Source of the DNA: Buchnera aphidicola (Phyllaphis fagi)
GTDB lineage: Bacteria > Pseudomonadota > Gammaproteobacteria > Enterobacterales > Enterobacteriaceae
NCBI RefSeq assembly: GCF_964058955.1
Contig: NZ_OZ060370.1
Span: 124,001-188,000, forward strand
Length of the DNA: 64,000 nucleotides
Direction: 5' to 3'
A program made the position numbers and the translations under genes. Within the stretch, counting starts at the first letter, position 1, and each line of letters starts with the position of its first letter. Of the stretch, positions 21,792 through 30,056 are shown piece after piece. Below the pieces are notes generated by a model, which saw nothing but the letters and a program-made list of their open reading frames with translations, did not search any database and was not told where the DNA came from.

Positions 21792-22391
21792 TTATACTGA
21801 TTGATAATTCTGAAAATATTTCATTAATCCTGCATTAGAAGGTGTCATGCTTTCTTTACCTGACTCCCAATTTGCAGGACAAACATCACCATGTTTTTCA
21901 TGGAAAGTAACTGCATCTATCATTCGTATCATATCTTGTATGTTTCTACCAAAAGGTAAATCATTTACTACTTGATGTCTAATAATTCTATTTTTATCAA
22001 TTAAAAAAGATGCTCTTAATGCAATACCTATGGTTGGATGAGCAATATTATAAGAATTTTGTATTTTTCCTGTAATATCTGATATCATAGTATATTGGAT
22101 TTTACCAATACCACCTTGTTTTATAGGTGTATTTTTCCATGCATTATGTACAAATACTGAATCACGTGAAATACCAATTATTTTTGTTTCACGTTTTTCA
22201 AATTCATTATATAACTTGTTAAAAGAAATAATTTCTGTTGGACAAACAAAAGTAAAATCCATAGGCCAAAAGAATAATACTACTAACTTATTTTTTGTTT
22301 CTTGTTCTAAATTAAATTCATTGATGATAGTACCATCCTTTAAAATAGCAGGAGCAATAAAATTAGGTGCATGTTGTGTTACTAAAGTCAT
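21792..22391 (-). CDS. ahpC: 2-Cys peroxiredoxin (AhpC/Tsa type)
   Basis: Thioredoxin-fold peroxidase that reduces hydrogen peroxide and alkyl hydroperoxides. Its 199 residues contain the peroxidatic cysteine C50 in FTFVCPTE and the resolving cysteine C171 in GDVCPANW, so it is a typical 2-Cys enzyme of the Prx1/AhpC group. GGIG near residue 95 and the C-terminal KYFQ are the loop motifs associated with sensitivity to over-oxidation. AAGGGAAAA precedes the ATG. No ahpF is adjacent, so the reductant is probably thioredoxin. It is convergent with the DUF2076 gene and shares a hairpin with it. Confidence 0.95.
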   Translation of the reverse strand: MTLVTQHAPNFIAPAILKDGTIINEFNLEQETKNKLVVLFFWPMDFTFVCPTEIISFNKLYNEFEKRETKIIGISRDSVFVHNAWKNTPIKQGGIGKIQYTMISDITGKIQNSYNIAHPTIGIALRASFLIDKNRIIRHQVVNDLPFGRNIQDMIRMIDAVTFHEKHGDVCPANWESGKESMTPSNAGLMKYFQNYQSV

Positions 22392-22624
22392 GATTTTCCC
22401 TTTTGTATATTTTTAATTTTTATTATAATAATTAGTAAAAATAGAAATGATTTATATAATAATTATTTAAAATACTATTATATATTCTTGAAATTTAGTT
22501 TTTGATTTGTATAAATTTTAATAATTACTAGTTTGTATTATATTATATAATCTATATAATCAATTAATTTGATTAATATTAAGATATTATAATGTATATA
22601 ATTATAAATTTTATAAAGTAAAAT

Positions 22625-23284
22625 ATGGAAAATTTAGTGATAAATTGGAAAAAAATATTTACATATCAAAAACAAATATTATCAAACATTTTATTAAAAG
22701 TTACTAAAGAACGTATAACAAAAGTAGTATATCCTGATAAAAATGATGTATTTAATGCTTTTTATTTAACGCCTTTTAATAATATAAAAGTAGTAATAAT
22801 TGGTCAGGATCCATATTATCATAAAAATCAAGCTCATGGATTATCTTTTTCTGTACGTCCTGGTTGTAATATACCTGGTTCTTTAAAAAATATTTATAAA
22901 GAATTAATGTGTGATTTGTCTCTTTGTAAATCTTATTGTTTTAATGGTTGTTTATCACATTGGGCTAAACAAGGAGTGTTGTTATTAAATACTATTTTAA
23001 CTGTTGAAGAAGGTAAACCTAGATCTCATTTAAATTTAGGATGGCAAGATTTTACGGATAATATTATTTTTTATATTAATAAATATTTAAAAGGGGTTAT
23101 TTTTGTATTATGGGGTAAAGATGCTCAAAAAAAAATTAATATTATAGATATTAATCGACATTATATTTTAACTGCATCACATCCATCACCTTTCTCAGCA
23201 CATTTAGGATTTTTTGGGTGTCGTCATTTTTCTAAAATTAATAAAATTTTATTAGATCAAGAATATGATCCAATTATTTGGTAA
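22625..23284 (+). CDS. ung: Uracil-DNA glycosylase
   Basis: Removes uracil from DNA, starting base-excision repair of deaminated cytosine. The 219 residues match the family (229 in E. coli). The water-activating loop GQDPYYH has the catalytic aspartate at D62, and the second catalytic loop HPSPFSAH starts at H186. NTILTVEEGKPRSH and the LLLNT region are also conserved. Retention of Ung is notable in a genome under such strong C-to-T pressure. It is convergent with the grpE-like gene, with only 26 bases between the stops. Confidence 0.97.
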   Translation: MENLVINWKKIFTYQKQILSNILLKVTKERITKVVYPDKNDVFNAFYLTPFNNIKVVIIGQDPYYHKNQAHGLSFSVRPGCNIPGSLKNIYKELMCDLSLCKSYCFNGCLSHWAKQGVLLLNTILTVEEGKPRSHLNLGWQDFTDNIIFYINKYLKGVIFVLWGKDAQKKINIIDINRHYILTASHPSPFSAHLGFFGCRHFSKINKILLDQEYDPIIW

Positions 23285-23310
23285 TTTTAATATAATATAC
23301 GTAATGTACA

Positions 23311-23853
23311 TTAATTTTTTTTAAATTTTTGAAAAGTATTTGATAATGATTTTATAATTAGTTTTAATCCTTGTATAATTGTATGATTTTCTAATATTCC
23401 ATTTTTAGTATTATTGATTATAATATTTAAATTATTTATATTTAAGGATAATGTTTCTAAAAAGTATTTTAAATTATCTTGTGTAATTTGATATTTTTTT
23501 TGTTCTGTTTGTTTTATTACATTTTCAATATTGGCTTGTGTACGTAATTGGATATCTCTTGTATTTTTTTTAATATTATCTAGTTTTTCATTTAACTGAT
23601 TGATTATTTGATATTCATCGTGTTCATCTATGGTTTGAGGTTCATCGTGTTCATCTATGGTTTGAGATTCACCATGTTCATCTATGGTTTGAGATTCGCC
23701 ATGTTCATCTATGGTTTGAGATTCGCCGTGTTCATCTATGGTTTGAAATTTGCTGTGTTCATCTATGGTTTGAGATTCATTTAATGTATCAATATTTTTA
23801 GATTGGTCTGATTTATTGATTTTTTGAGATTCATTGAATTTACTTATTTTCAT
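23311..23853 (-). CDS. grpE: GrpE-like protein, truncated, with N-terminal 9-residue repeats
   Basis: From about residue 100 to the end the protein follows the long-helix region of GrpE: RTQANIENVIKQTEQKK corresponds to the R-x-K-A-E-x-E-N-x-x-R-R-T block, and the later IIQGLKLIIKSLSNTFQKF to the I-E-G-I-E-L-T-L-K-S-M segment. It then stops, exactly where the C-terminal beta domain should begin, so the roughly 60-residue domain that contacts the DnaK nucleotide-binding lobe is missing; no such sequence is found in other frames before ung. The N-terminal part holds six tandem copies of QTIDEHxxx (residues 28-81), not a usual GrpE feature. A promoter-like element lies upstream. It may be a decaying second grpE (pea-aphid Buchnera carries two) or a modified cofactor. 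Confidence 0.8.
   Translation of the reverse strand: MKISKFNESQKINKSDQSKNIDTLNESQTIDEHSKFQTIDEHGESQTIDEHGESQTIDEHGESQTIDEHDEPQTIDEHDEYQIINQLNEKLDNIKKNTRDIQLRTQANIENVIKQTEQKKYQITQDNLKYFLETLSLNINNLNIIINNTKNGILENHTIIQGLKLIIKSLSNTFQKFKKN
23611..23772 (-). repeat. Six tandem 27-base repeats inside the grpE-like gene
   Basis: Six uninterrupted 27-base units each encode QTIDEH plus a variable triplet (SKF, GES, GES, GES, DEP, DEY). On the + strand the last 17 bases of every unit, TGTTCATCTATGGTTTG, are identical in all six copies, while the first ten vary. The unit length keeps the frame. DNA-level identity in a fast-drifting genome implies recent expansion by slippage or unequal exchange. Confidence 0.95.
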
Positions 23854-23893
23854 AATTTTATTTTTTGTTTTTGTTTTTTATTTTTATTATTTT

Positions 23894-23921
23894 ATTATAG
23901 AGATTTTAATATTTTGTTCAA
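23894..23921 (-). promoter_or_regulatory. Probable promoter of the grpE-like gene, with a sigma-32-like -35
   Basis: On the - strand TTGAAC (23921-23916) is followed after 16 bases by a perfect TATAAT (23899-23894), about 40 bases before the start codon. The overlapping CTTGAA at 23922-23917 equals the -35 core of heat-shock promoters, although the GC-rich sigma-32 -10 (CCCCAT) is not present. It is consistent with basal plus heat-shock expression, inferred only from motifs. Confidence 0.5.
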
Positions 23922-24508
23922 GTGAATAAGAATATTTTTATTATTTTATATTTTATATACTCACAAACATGTTAGTAAATAGAAATAATTTTATATTTTT
24001 ATATGTTTTAAATAGATAAGGTATTACATGATTTTAAAATAAAAATATGATGTTATTATAACATGATATTTTTGATATTTTAAATATTTAACATTTCAAT
24101 ATCATGATGAATAGAAAAATAGTTTATTAATATTTTTAAGTATTGATAATAATATGTAATATTTTTAACAATATTATCTTACTACTTTTTATTAGTATTG
24201 AGTTTAAATTGTGAGATATAGTTTTTAAATATATTATTTGATTTGAAATATTACTAATAAAATATAGTATAAAATATATTTTTTAAATGTATTAAAAGTA
24301 TAATTTTATGTATTTATAGATAAAATTATTTTTTATTTAATAAATCATCTACTTTATAAATTTAGATTTTTTATTAATTAAGAACTATAATATTTAATTA
24401 TATTAATTTTATTATTTTATAAGATGTTTTAATTTTGTGATAATCAATATGAATATTATATAAAAATTGATATTTAATATTTATATGTTACATATTTTAT
24501 AATTTTTT

Positions 24509-24664
24509 ATGGTAAATAATAGTAATAAGGTATTATTTTATTGTAAAAATTTCTTGGTATGGAATAAAAATAATATTTATTATTATGATTCAATTATTTT
24601 ATTTTTGAATAAAGGTATGAAATTAATATTTTTAATAATGGATATAATTTTATCAATTGTATAA
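24509..24664 (+). pseudogene. Possible nadK (NAD kinase) N-terminal remnant
   Basis: A 51-residue frame on the + strand lies where nadK is expected (divergent from grpE). The stretch VLFYC, then SIILFLNKGMKLIF, resembles the NadK N terminus, where an F-x-C-I-G-I strand is followed by an L-Y-x-W-L-x-x-x-G-Y-x-V helix-strand. The alignment needs a three-residue gap. No GGDGN ATP motif occurs downstream, so any nadK here is dead. The resemblance is weak and could be chance. Confidence 0.25.
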
Positions 24665-24806
24665 TTTTTATATTACTATTTGAATTTTTTATGTTCAACA
24701 TAACATGAATTTATATACTTTTTTTGATGTTGATTACATCATAATAGATAAAATATATTAATTAATTATTTTATTTTTATTGATAATGAGATTATTAAAT
24801 GTTTTT

Positions 24807-25165
24807 TGGAGCTGGCGGGATTTGAACCCGCGTCCAAAATATCTACAACTTTAGTACTACATGCTTAGTCTTTTTTTTATACTTAGTGTTTTAAGTTTTA
24901 AGACGAAAACCGTATTAAACACGCATCTCGTATTACTATCATATTAATTATGAGATTAATTAATATAAGATTCTCTTTTTTTTGACCTTTATATATTATT
25001 CTATTTAAGAGTGTTAAGAATAAAAAAGGGCTTTATTAGTTTATTAAGCTGCTAAAGCGTAGTTTTGTTTTTTTGCATTTATTAATTTCGGTTTTTATCG
25101 AGGCAACCGTTCCTCGGCATGCACTAAAAGTTTTCAAAAATTTTGTCGAATCCAGAATCAGCCCC
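24807..25165 (-). ncRNA. ssrA: tmRNA (transfer-messenger RNA)
   Basis: Rescues ribosomes stalled on broken messages and tags the product for proteolysis. The 5' end GGGGCTGATTCTGGATTCGA (25165 downward) pairs with the 3' end CAGCTCC (24814-24808) to form the tRNA-like acceptor stem, and the T arm GCGGGTTCAAATCCCGC lies just inside. Position 24807 gives the discriminator A, but the next template bases read AAAAA, so the 3' CCA is not encoded and must be added by the CCA-adding enzyme. The tag reading frame is 25076-25044, GCA to TAA, encoding AKKQNYALAA. This is the only RNA gene found and the most GC-rich stretch in the region. SmpB is not in this window. Confidence 0.97.
25044..25076 (-). 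other. tmRNA proteolysis-tag reading frame
   Basis: Ten codons plus stop within ssrA encode AKKQNYALAA and are followed by a second in-frame TAA. The NYALAA end is identical to the E. coli tag ANDENYALAA, which SspB/ClpXP and ClpAP recognise, while the middle is changed from NDE to KKQ, replacing two acidic residues with lysines. Confidence 0.93.
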
Positions 25166-25209
25166 TATAATAAAAATATTTAATTAAATAATTTTATGAT
25201 ATATATTTA

Positions 25210-25237
25210 ATGTTAATATAATAATATTAGATGTCAA
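25210..25237 (-). promoter_or_regulatory. Possible ssrA promoter
   Basis: On the - strand a perfect TTGACA (25237-25232) is followed after 16 bases by TAACAT (25215-25210), a 4/6 match to TATAAT. This would start the precursor about 37 bases upstream of the mature tmRNA 5' end, leaving a leader for RNase P to remove. The -35 is exact; the -10 is weak. Confidence 0.4.
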
Positions 25238-25309
25238 TAAAAATTTTTTTTGTAATATTTATATATTATTATATAGACATATAATAATATAATTTTATAG
25301 GATTAAATT

Positions 25310-25636
25310 ATGAATACAATTGAAATAATAAAAAAACAAATTAAATATAATTCCATTTTATTATATATGAAAGGATCTCCTGATGCACCGAGTTGTGGAT
25401 TTTCTGCTCAAGCAGTACGTGCATTATCAGAATGTGGAATACGCTTTGCATATGTCAATATTTTAGAAAATGAAAATATTCGTATAGAGTTACCGAAATA
25501 TGCAAATTGGCCTACTTTCCCTCAATTATGGGTTCAAGGTAAATTAATTGGTGGTTGTGATATTATATTAGATATGTTACATAGTGGAGAATTAAAAAAA
25601 ATATTAAATAATGTTAATAAAATACCAAATAAATGA
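25310..25636 (+). CDS. grxD: Monothiol glutaredoxin 4 (CGFS type)
   Basis: CGFS glutaredoxin that binds and transfers 2Fe-2S clusters with glutathione and BolA-type partners. The 108 residues compare with 115 in E. coli. The active site CGFS starts at C29, preceded by the KGSPDAPSCGF segment. WPTFPQLWVQG near residue 64-74 and GGCDI near 78 form the glutathione site. AGGA lies about 10 bases before the ATG. A long hairpin follows its stop at once. With ErpA it is one of the two iron-sulfur proteins for cluster delivery in the window. Confidence 0.96.
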   Translation: MNTIEIIKKQIKYNSILLYMKGSPDAPSCGFSAQAVRALSECGIRFAYVNILENENIRIELPKYANWPTFPQLWVQGKLIGGCDIILDMLHSGELKKILNNVNKIPNK

Positions 25637-26100
25637 TATTTTATATTGATTAGATTAAGATTACAGTAGTATCTTAATCTAATTAAATGATGTATATTAT
25701 ATGTATAAGGTTTTAATACAAGAGATTTATATTTATTACAAGATAAAATGCTATAAATATTTTTAAATTTCTAAAATTTTTATTTCTATTAATTATTTAT
25801 TTTGATTTCAATATTGTTATGTATAAAATTTAGTATCTTTTATAATAAAAGTAATAATTATATATTTTTATATATCAAAGATTTTTAAATGATGATATTA
25901 TTTATTTTTTTAGTGAATGATGAAAAATTTTATATATTTTAAAAATATAATATAAAAATAATATAGTATTTATATGTTTAGATATATTAAAATATTATAA
26001 TTTTTTGTTTTGAATAATTTAAAAATTATTGTATTTATTAGTACTATATATGATGCATAATAATATTATTATTGATATATTTTTTAAATTAGGACATGTT
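25637..26100. other. 464-base spacer between grxD and pth
   Basis: It contains the grxD hairpin near its left end and the pth ribosome-binding site AGGA at 26091-26094. The remainder is AT-rich, with no gene or RNA that I can recognise. An in-frame extension of pth back to 26029 has no ribosome site and no similarity to Pth. Confidence 0.65.
25646..25686 (+). terminator. Long hairpin after grxD
   Basis: A 16-base stem (25646-25661 with 25671-25686) with one G-U pair and a 9-base loop starts 9 bases after the grxD stop. There is no clear U-run after it, which seems common in this genome. Confidence 0.7.
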
Positions 26101-26682
26101 ATGTCACATATTAAAATGATTGTAGGATTATCAAATCCAACATTTAAATACCATAATACACGACATAATATTGGTGCATGGTATATACACTTATTATGTA
26201 AGTATAATAATATTAATATGAAGAGAGAACAAAAATTTTTTGGAGATATAGCACAATATAAATTGAAAAATTCATATATTTGGTTACTTGTACCCAATAC
26301 ATTTATGAATGTTTCTGGAATTTCTGTATATGCTGTATCTAATTTTTATCGTATTAATATTCAAGAAATATTAGTAGTACATGATGAATTAGATTTACCG
26401 GTAGGTACAATAAAATTAAAATATGGATATGGTCATAATGGTCATAATGGATTACGCAATATTATTAGTCAATTTGGAAATAAAAATAAATTTTGTAGAA
26501 TCCGAATCGGTATTGGTCGTCCAGAATATATTCATGAAATAACATCTTTTGTATTATCTAAACCAACTAAATATGAAAAGAGTATGATTTTGAAGGTTAT
26601 ACATAATGTTATACAAGAAACTAATACAATCATAGAACAAAAAAAATTATTTATAACATCACAATTGTATTCTGTACATTAA
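26101..26682 (+). CDS. pth: Peptidyl-tRNA hydrolase
   Basis: Recycles peptidyl-tRNA released by abortive translation. I place the start at ATG 26101, not at the upstream in-frame ATG 26029, because AGGA lies 6 bases before it and MSHIKMIVGLSNP aligns with the E. coli N terminus. This gives 193 residues (194 in E. coli). The catalytic histidine is H22 in NTRHNIGAW; PNTFMNVSG and VVHDELDLPVG hold the substrate-binding asparagine and the aspartate that positions the histidine. ychF follows after 41 bases on the same strand, the conserved enteric pair. Confidence 0.97.
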   Translation: MSHIKMIVGLSNPTFKYHNTRHNIGAWYIHLLCKYNNINMKREQKFFGDIAQYKLKNSYIWLLVPNTFMNVSGISVYAVSNFYRINIQEILVVHDELDLPVGTIKLKYGYGHNGHNGLRNIISQFGNKNKFCRIRIGIGRPEYIHEITSFVLSKPTKYEKSMILKVIHNVIQETNTIIEQKKLFITSQLYSVH

Positions 26683-26723
26683 TATATTTTATTGATTTTA
26701 TTATATTTGAGGTATTAAAAATA

Positions 26724-27755
26724 ATGGGATTTAAATGTGGTATTATAGGTTTACCTAATGTTGGAAAATCAACTTTATTTAATGCTTTAACTAAATCTCA
26801 TATACCAGCTAAAAATTTTATGTTTTGTACTATTAAACCCAATATAGGTCTTGCTCCTGTATATGATTATCGCATAAAAACACTTGAAAAAATTATCTCT
26901 CCAGATCGTACTGTAAATACATTTATAGAATTTGTTGATGTAGCAGGATTAGTTCAAGGAGCTTCTAAAGGCGCTGGTTTAGGAAATCAATTTTTATATG
27001 ATATTAAACAAACAGATGCTATATTACATGTTGTTCGTTGTTTTATGGATGATAATATTGTTCATATTAATAATAAAATAAATCCTATTGGTGATATTGA
27101 AATTATTAATATAGAGCTAATTTTATCTGATTTTGAGAGTTGTAATAAAATATTATCAAATATAAGAAATAAAAAAGGTAAAAAATCGATAAATTATAAT
27201 AAAAAAATTAGTGTTTTAGAAAAGTGTTTAAATTGTTTAAAAAATACTAAATTATTAACTACATTACATCTTGATGATAAAGATTTAGAATTAATTCATG
27301 ATATAAATTTTATTACATTAAAACCTATAATGTATATTGCAAATGTTTCTGAAGATAAGAATCAAAATGTTCATTTAAAAAAAATATTACAATTTGCTTT
27401 AAAAGAAAATATTCCTATTGTTCCGATTTGTATATTAAATAAAAATAATGAATCTCAGTTAAACCTAATTATAGAAATAGGGTATCGTTTATTAAAATTA
27501 AAAACTTTTTTTACTGTTGGTAAACAAGAAGTTCGTGCTTGGACTATTAAAGAAAATACTACTAGTCTTGAAGCATCTAAAAAAATTCATACTGATTTTC
27601 AAAAGGGATTCATTCGAGCACAAATAATTTCTTATGAAGATTTTATTAAATATAAAAAGGAAAGTAAAGTTCGAGAAGTTGGAAAAATGAGATTTGAAGG
27701 TAAAAAATATATTATAAAAGATGGAGATATCATACATTTTTTATTTAATGTATAA
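26724..27755 (+). CDS. ychF: Ribosome-binding ATPase YchF (Obg family)
   Basis: An Obg-family P-loop ATPase that binds ribosomes and is linked to stress responses. The 343 residues are about 20 short of E. coli YchF (363). The P-loop GLPNVGKST is at residues 9-17, VDVAGLVQGASKGAGLGNQFL (quoted in part: DVAGLVQGA) follows near 70-85, and the C-terminal TGS domain carries VRAWTIKENT and GFIRAQIISYEDF. The helical insertion around residues 130-190 is drifted and lysine-rich, which is where the missing residues are likely. It is co-transcribed with pth and ends in a hairpin. Confidence 0.96.
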   Translation: MGFKCGIIGLPNVGKSTLFNALTKSHIPAKNFMFCTIKPNIGLAPVYDYRIKTLEKIISPDRTVNTFIEFVDVAGLVQGASKGAGLGNQFLYDIKQTDAILHVVRCFMDDNIVHINNKINPIGDIEIINIELILSDFESCNKILSNIRNKKGKKSINYNKKISVLEKCLNCLKNTKLLTTLHLDDKDLELIHDINFITLKPIMYIANVSEDKNQNVHLKKILQFALKENIPIVPICILNKNNESQLNLIIEIGYRLLKLKTFFTVGKQEVRAWTIKENTTSLEASKKIHTDFQKGFIRAQIISYEDFIKYKKESKVREVGKMRFEGKKYIIKDGDIIHFLFNV

Positions 27756-27761
27756 TATTTG

Positions 27762-27793
27762 TAGAGAAGAAATATTATATTTATTCTTCTCTA
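27762..27793. terminator. Hairpin between ychF and thrC
   Basis: TAGAGAAGAA (27762-27771) pairs with TTCTTCTCTA (27784-27793), extendable with one bulge. It lies between two convergent genes and can serve both directions. Confidence 0.7.
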
Positions 27794-27807
27794 ATAAAGT
27801 AATATGA

Positions 27808-29100
27808 TTATTTTTTTAATAATAAAAATTTTCTTAATTTATTAAAATCTGGTTGCATATAATACGATAATAAAGGTAGATTAGAAGGTATTTTTAGCGC
27901 GAAAGGTAATTTAATATTTTCATTTAATACATTATCAACAACATTTTTAAATTTTGCTGGATGAGCTGTTCCTAAAAATAATCCAAATTCTTCATCTTTT
28001 AATTTATCTTTTAATAATCTATATGCAATCGCTGCATGTGGTTCAGAAATGTATCCAATATTTTTTAATTCACATAATGTTTCTTTTGTAATTTGATCTG
28101 ATACACTTCCAAAGTTTAGTTCTTTTAATTGCCATTGTTTTCTATAGAATAATTCTTGTACTCTAGGCCAATTGTTAGGTCGGCTAATATCCATGGCATT
28201 CGAAATAGTAGAAATACAATTATAAGGTTTCCACTGTCCGGTACTTAAAAATCGGGGAACAGTGTCATTAGCATTTGTTGCTGCAATGAATGATTGAATC
28301 GGTAATCCCATAGATTTAGCTAATAAACCAGCTGTTAAATTACCAAAATTTCCACAAGGTACAGAAACAACTAATCGTTTTCTATTTTTTTGAGATATAA
28401 GAGCATATGCTTCAAAATAGTAACATATTTGAGCAAGTAATCTACTGATATTAATTGAATTAGCTGAGTTTAATCCTGTTGTGGTTCGGAGTTCATTATC
28501 ATTAAATGCTTGTTTAACTAGTTTTTGACATGCATCAAAACTGCCATTAATAGCTATAGTTGTTATATTTTTACCTAAAGTACAAAATAAACTTTCTTGA
28601 AGTTTACTTATTTTTCCATTTGGATATAATATAATGACTCTAACATTTTTAACTTTATAAAATGCATGCGCTACCGCTGCTCCAGTATCGCCAGAAGTTG
28701 CAGTTAATATTGTAACTTGATTATTAATATTATTTAAATGTGATAATATTTGAGCCATAAATCTAGCACCAAAATCTTTAAATGCTAATGTTGGTCCATG
28801 AAATAATTCACAACAAGATATATTTTTTGATACTGGAACGATATTAGGGCCTGAGAATGAAAATGCATTATTGATATATTGTTTTAAATATTTTAATTCA
28901 ATTTCATCTCCAATAAACATGGATAAAATTTTTATACTTCTTGTTAAAAAATCCATTTCTAATATTGTTTCTAACTTATTTTTTTCAATAACAGGTAAAT
29001 TCATAGGGAAAAATAGTCCTTGCTTTTGACCTAAACCCATTTGTACTGCTTGTAAGAAATTTACTTGTTCGTCGTGATTTTTTAAATTATATAATTTCAT
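27808..29100 (-). CDS. thrC: Threonine synthase
   Basis: A PLP enzyme that converts O-phosphohomoserine to threonine, the last step of the pathway encoded by thrABC. Its 430 residues match E. coli (428). The PLP lysine lies in HGPTLAFKDFGARFM near residue 107, and TATSGDTGAA plus VPCGNFGNLTAG form the phosphate and cofactor sites. It follows thrB by 5 bases and is the last gene of the operon. Threonine is an essential amino acid for the aphid host, and the gene is intact. Confidence 0.98.
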   Translation of the reverse strand: MKLYNLKNHDEQVNFLQAVQMGLGQKQGLFFPMNLPVIEKNKLETILEMDFLTRSIKILSMFIGDEIELKYLKQYINNAFSFSGPNIVPVSKNISCCELFHGPTLAFKDFGARFMAQILSHLNNINNQVTILTATSGDTGAAVAHAFYKVKNVRVIILYPNGKISKLQESLFCTLGKNITTIAINGSFDACQKLVKQAFNDNELRTTTGLNSANSINISRLLAQICYYFEAYALISQKNRKRLVVSVPCGNFGNLTAGLLAKSMGLPIQSFIAATNANDTVPRFLSTGQWKPYNCISTISNAMDISRPNNWPRVQELFYRKQWQLKELNFGSVSDQITKETLCELKNIGYISEPHAAIAYRLLKDKLKDEEFGLFLGTAHPAKFKNVVDNVLNENIKLPFALKIPSNLPLLSYYMQPDFNKLRKFLLLKK

Positions 29101-29105
29101 AAAAT

Positions 29106-30038
29106 TTATAATCCTATTGTTCGAGTGCCTTGAGTGTCTAGTTTACAAATATGAACAAATCCAGTTTTATTTTTTAAATAATTATTTGATAACCACAAAT
29201 ATATTTTACTAGCTATTTTTTTATCATCACAGATCATAAAAATAGTAGGTCCAGATCCAGATATACCAAAACTCATAGCTCCTAATTTTAACATAGTTTG
29301 TTTAATTGTTATAAATTTAGGGATTAATTGTTTTCGATAAGGTTCTGCAATAATATCTTGCATTAATTTTAATGCTAAATAATATTGTTGAGTATATGAT
29401 GCATGTATGAAACTAGCTAACAAACGACTATGTGTGATACAAGTTTTTTTATTATATTGATTAGGTAAAATTGATCTTGCTTCTGATGTTGATATGTTTA
29501 TACCCGGCCAAGCAACAATCCATAACCAATTTTTAAAAAATGGAATGGATTGACTAATTAAATTATTTTCTTGTATAACTAATTGTAATCCTCCATGATA
29601 ACATGGTGCAACATTATCATAATGTGGTTCACCTGATATTTCACCTTCTATGGTACCCATTAAATTTAATAATTCTTGTTGATTTAAGGGTTTATTACAA
29701 AATTTATTTATAGCAACTAAAGTAGATACAATAGAACATGCACTAGATCCCAACCCTGAACCAATAGGCATATTTTTTTCTAATATTATTAAAACTAATA
29801 TATTTTTTTTTAGGATTTTGCAAAAATGGTTCCAGCATTTCCATACAATATTATGTTTCATTTTTTCTGGTAGTTGAAATGAAAAATTTCCTGTTATAAT
29901 TAATTTAAATATTTTACTGGATTGTATAGTTATACAATCTCCTAATAATTTTCCATTTATTGGTGCAATTGCAGCTCCTAAAACATCAAAACCAACATTT
30001 AAATTACCAATAGAGGCAGGTGAATAAATTTTTATCAT
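29106..30038 (-). CDS. thrB: Homoserine kinase
   Basis: A GHMP-family kinase that phosphorylates homoserine. The 310 residues equal the E. coli length. The GHMP ATP-binding motif [14 protein letters not shown] is near residue 90-103, the N terminus [20 protein letters not shown] is nearly identical to the family, and [13 protein letters not shown] near 256 completes the fold. It sits between thrA (18-base gap) and thrC (5-base gap) in the thrABC operon. Confidence 0.98.
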   Translation of the reverse strand: MIKIYSPASIGNLNVGFDVLGAAIAPINGKLLGDCITIQSSKIFKLIITGNFSFQLPEKMKHNIVWKCWNHFCKILKKNILVLIILEKNMPIGSGLGSSACSIVSTLVAINKFCNKPLNQQELLNLMGTIEGEISGEPHYDNVAPCYHGGLQLVIQENNLISQSIPFFKNWLWIVAWPGINISTSEARSILPNQYNKKTCITHSRLLASFIHASYTQQYYLALKLMQDIIAEPYRKQLIPKFITIKQTMLKLGAMSFGISGSGPTIFMICDDKKIASKIYLWLSNNYLKNKTGFVHICKLDTQGTRTIGL

Positions 30039-30056
30039 ATTTTACATTCCTAACTA

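Larger units (their letters stand above)
23854..24806. other. 953-base gene-poor spacer between grpE-like gene and ssrA
   Basis: There is no intact gene. It holds the grpE-like promoter at 23894-23921 and, at 24509-24664 on the + strand, a 51-codon frame that could be a remnant of nadK, the usual divergent neighbour of grpE. The rest is AT-rich DNA with stops in all frames. Confidence 0.7.

Noticed and set aside
23285..23330. A frameshift in the poly-A tract as cause of the short GrpE
   Set aside because: Reading on in the other frames past KFKKN gives no GrpE beta-domain residues, and only 26 bases remain before the ung stop, so the domain is physically absent.
23611..23772. Regular 27-base repeats resembling a short CRISPR array
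   Set aside because: The units are contiguous with no spacers, stay in one reading frame, encode QTIDEH repeats and have no cas genes nearby; this is a coding minisatellite.
24808..24840. A tRNA T-arm-like sequence on the - strand
   Set aside because: It is the 3' tRNA-like end of tmRNA: the partner acceptor strand and tag frame are found 300 bases away.
26029..26100. Upstream in-frame ATG for pth
   Set aside because: The extra 24 residues are unlike Pth, and the AGGA site is spaced for the ATG at 26101.
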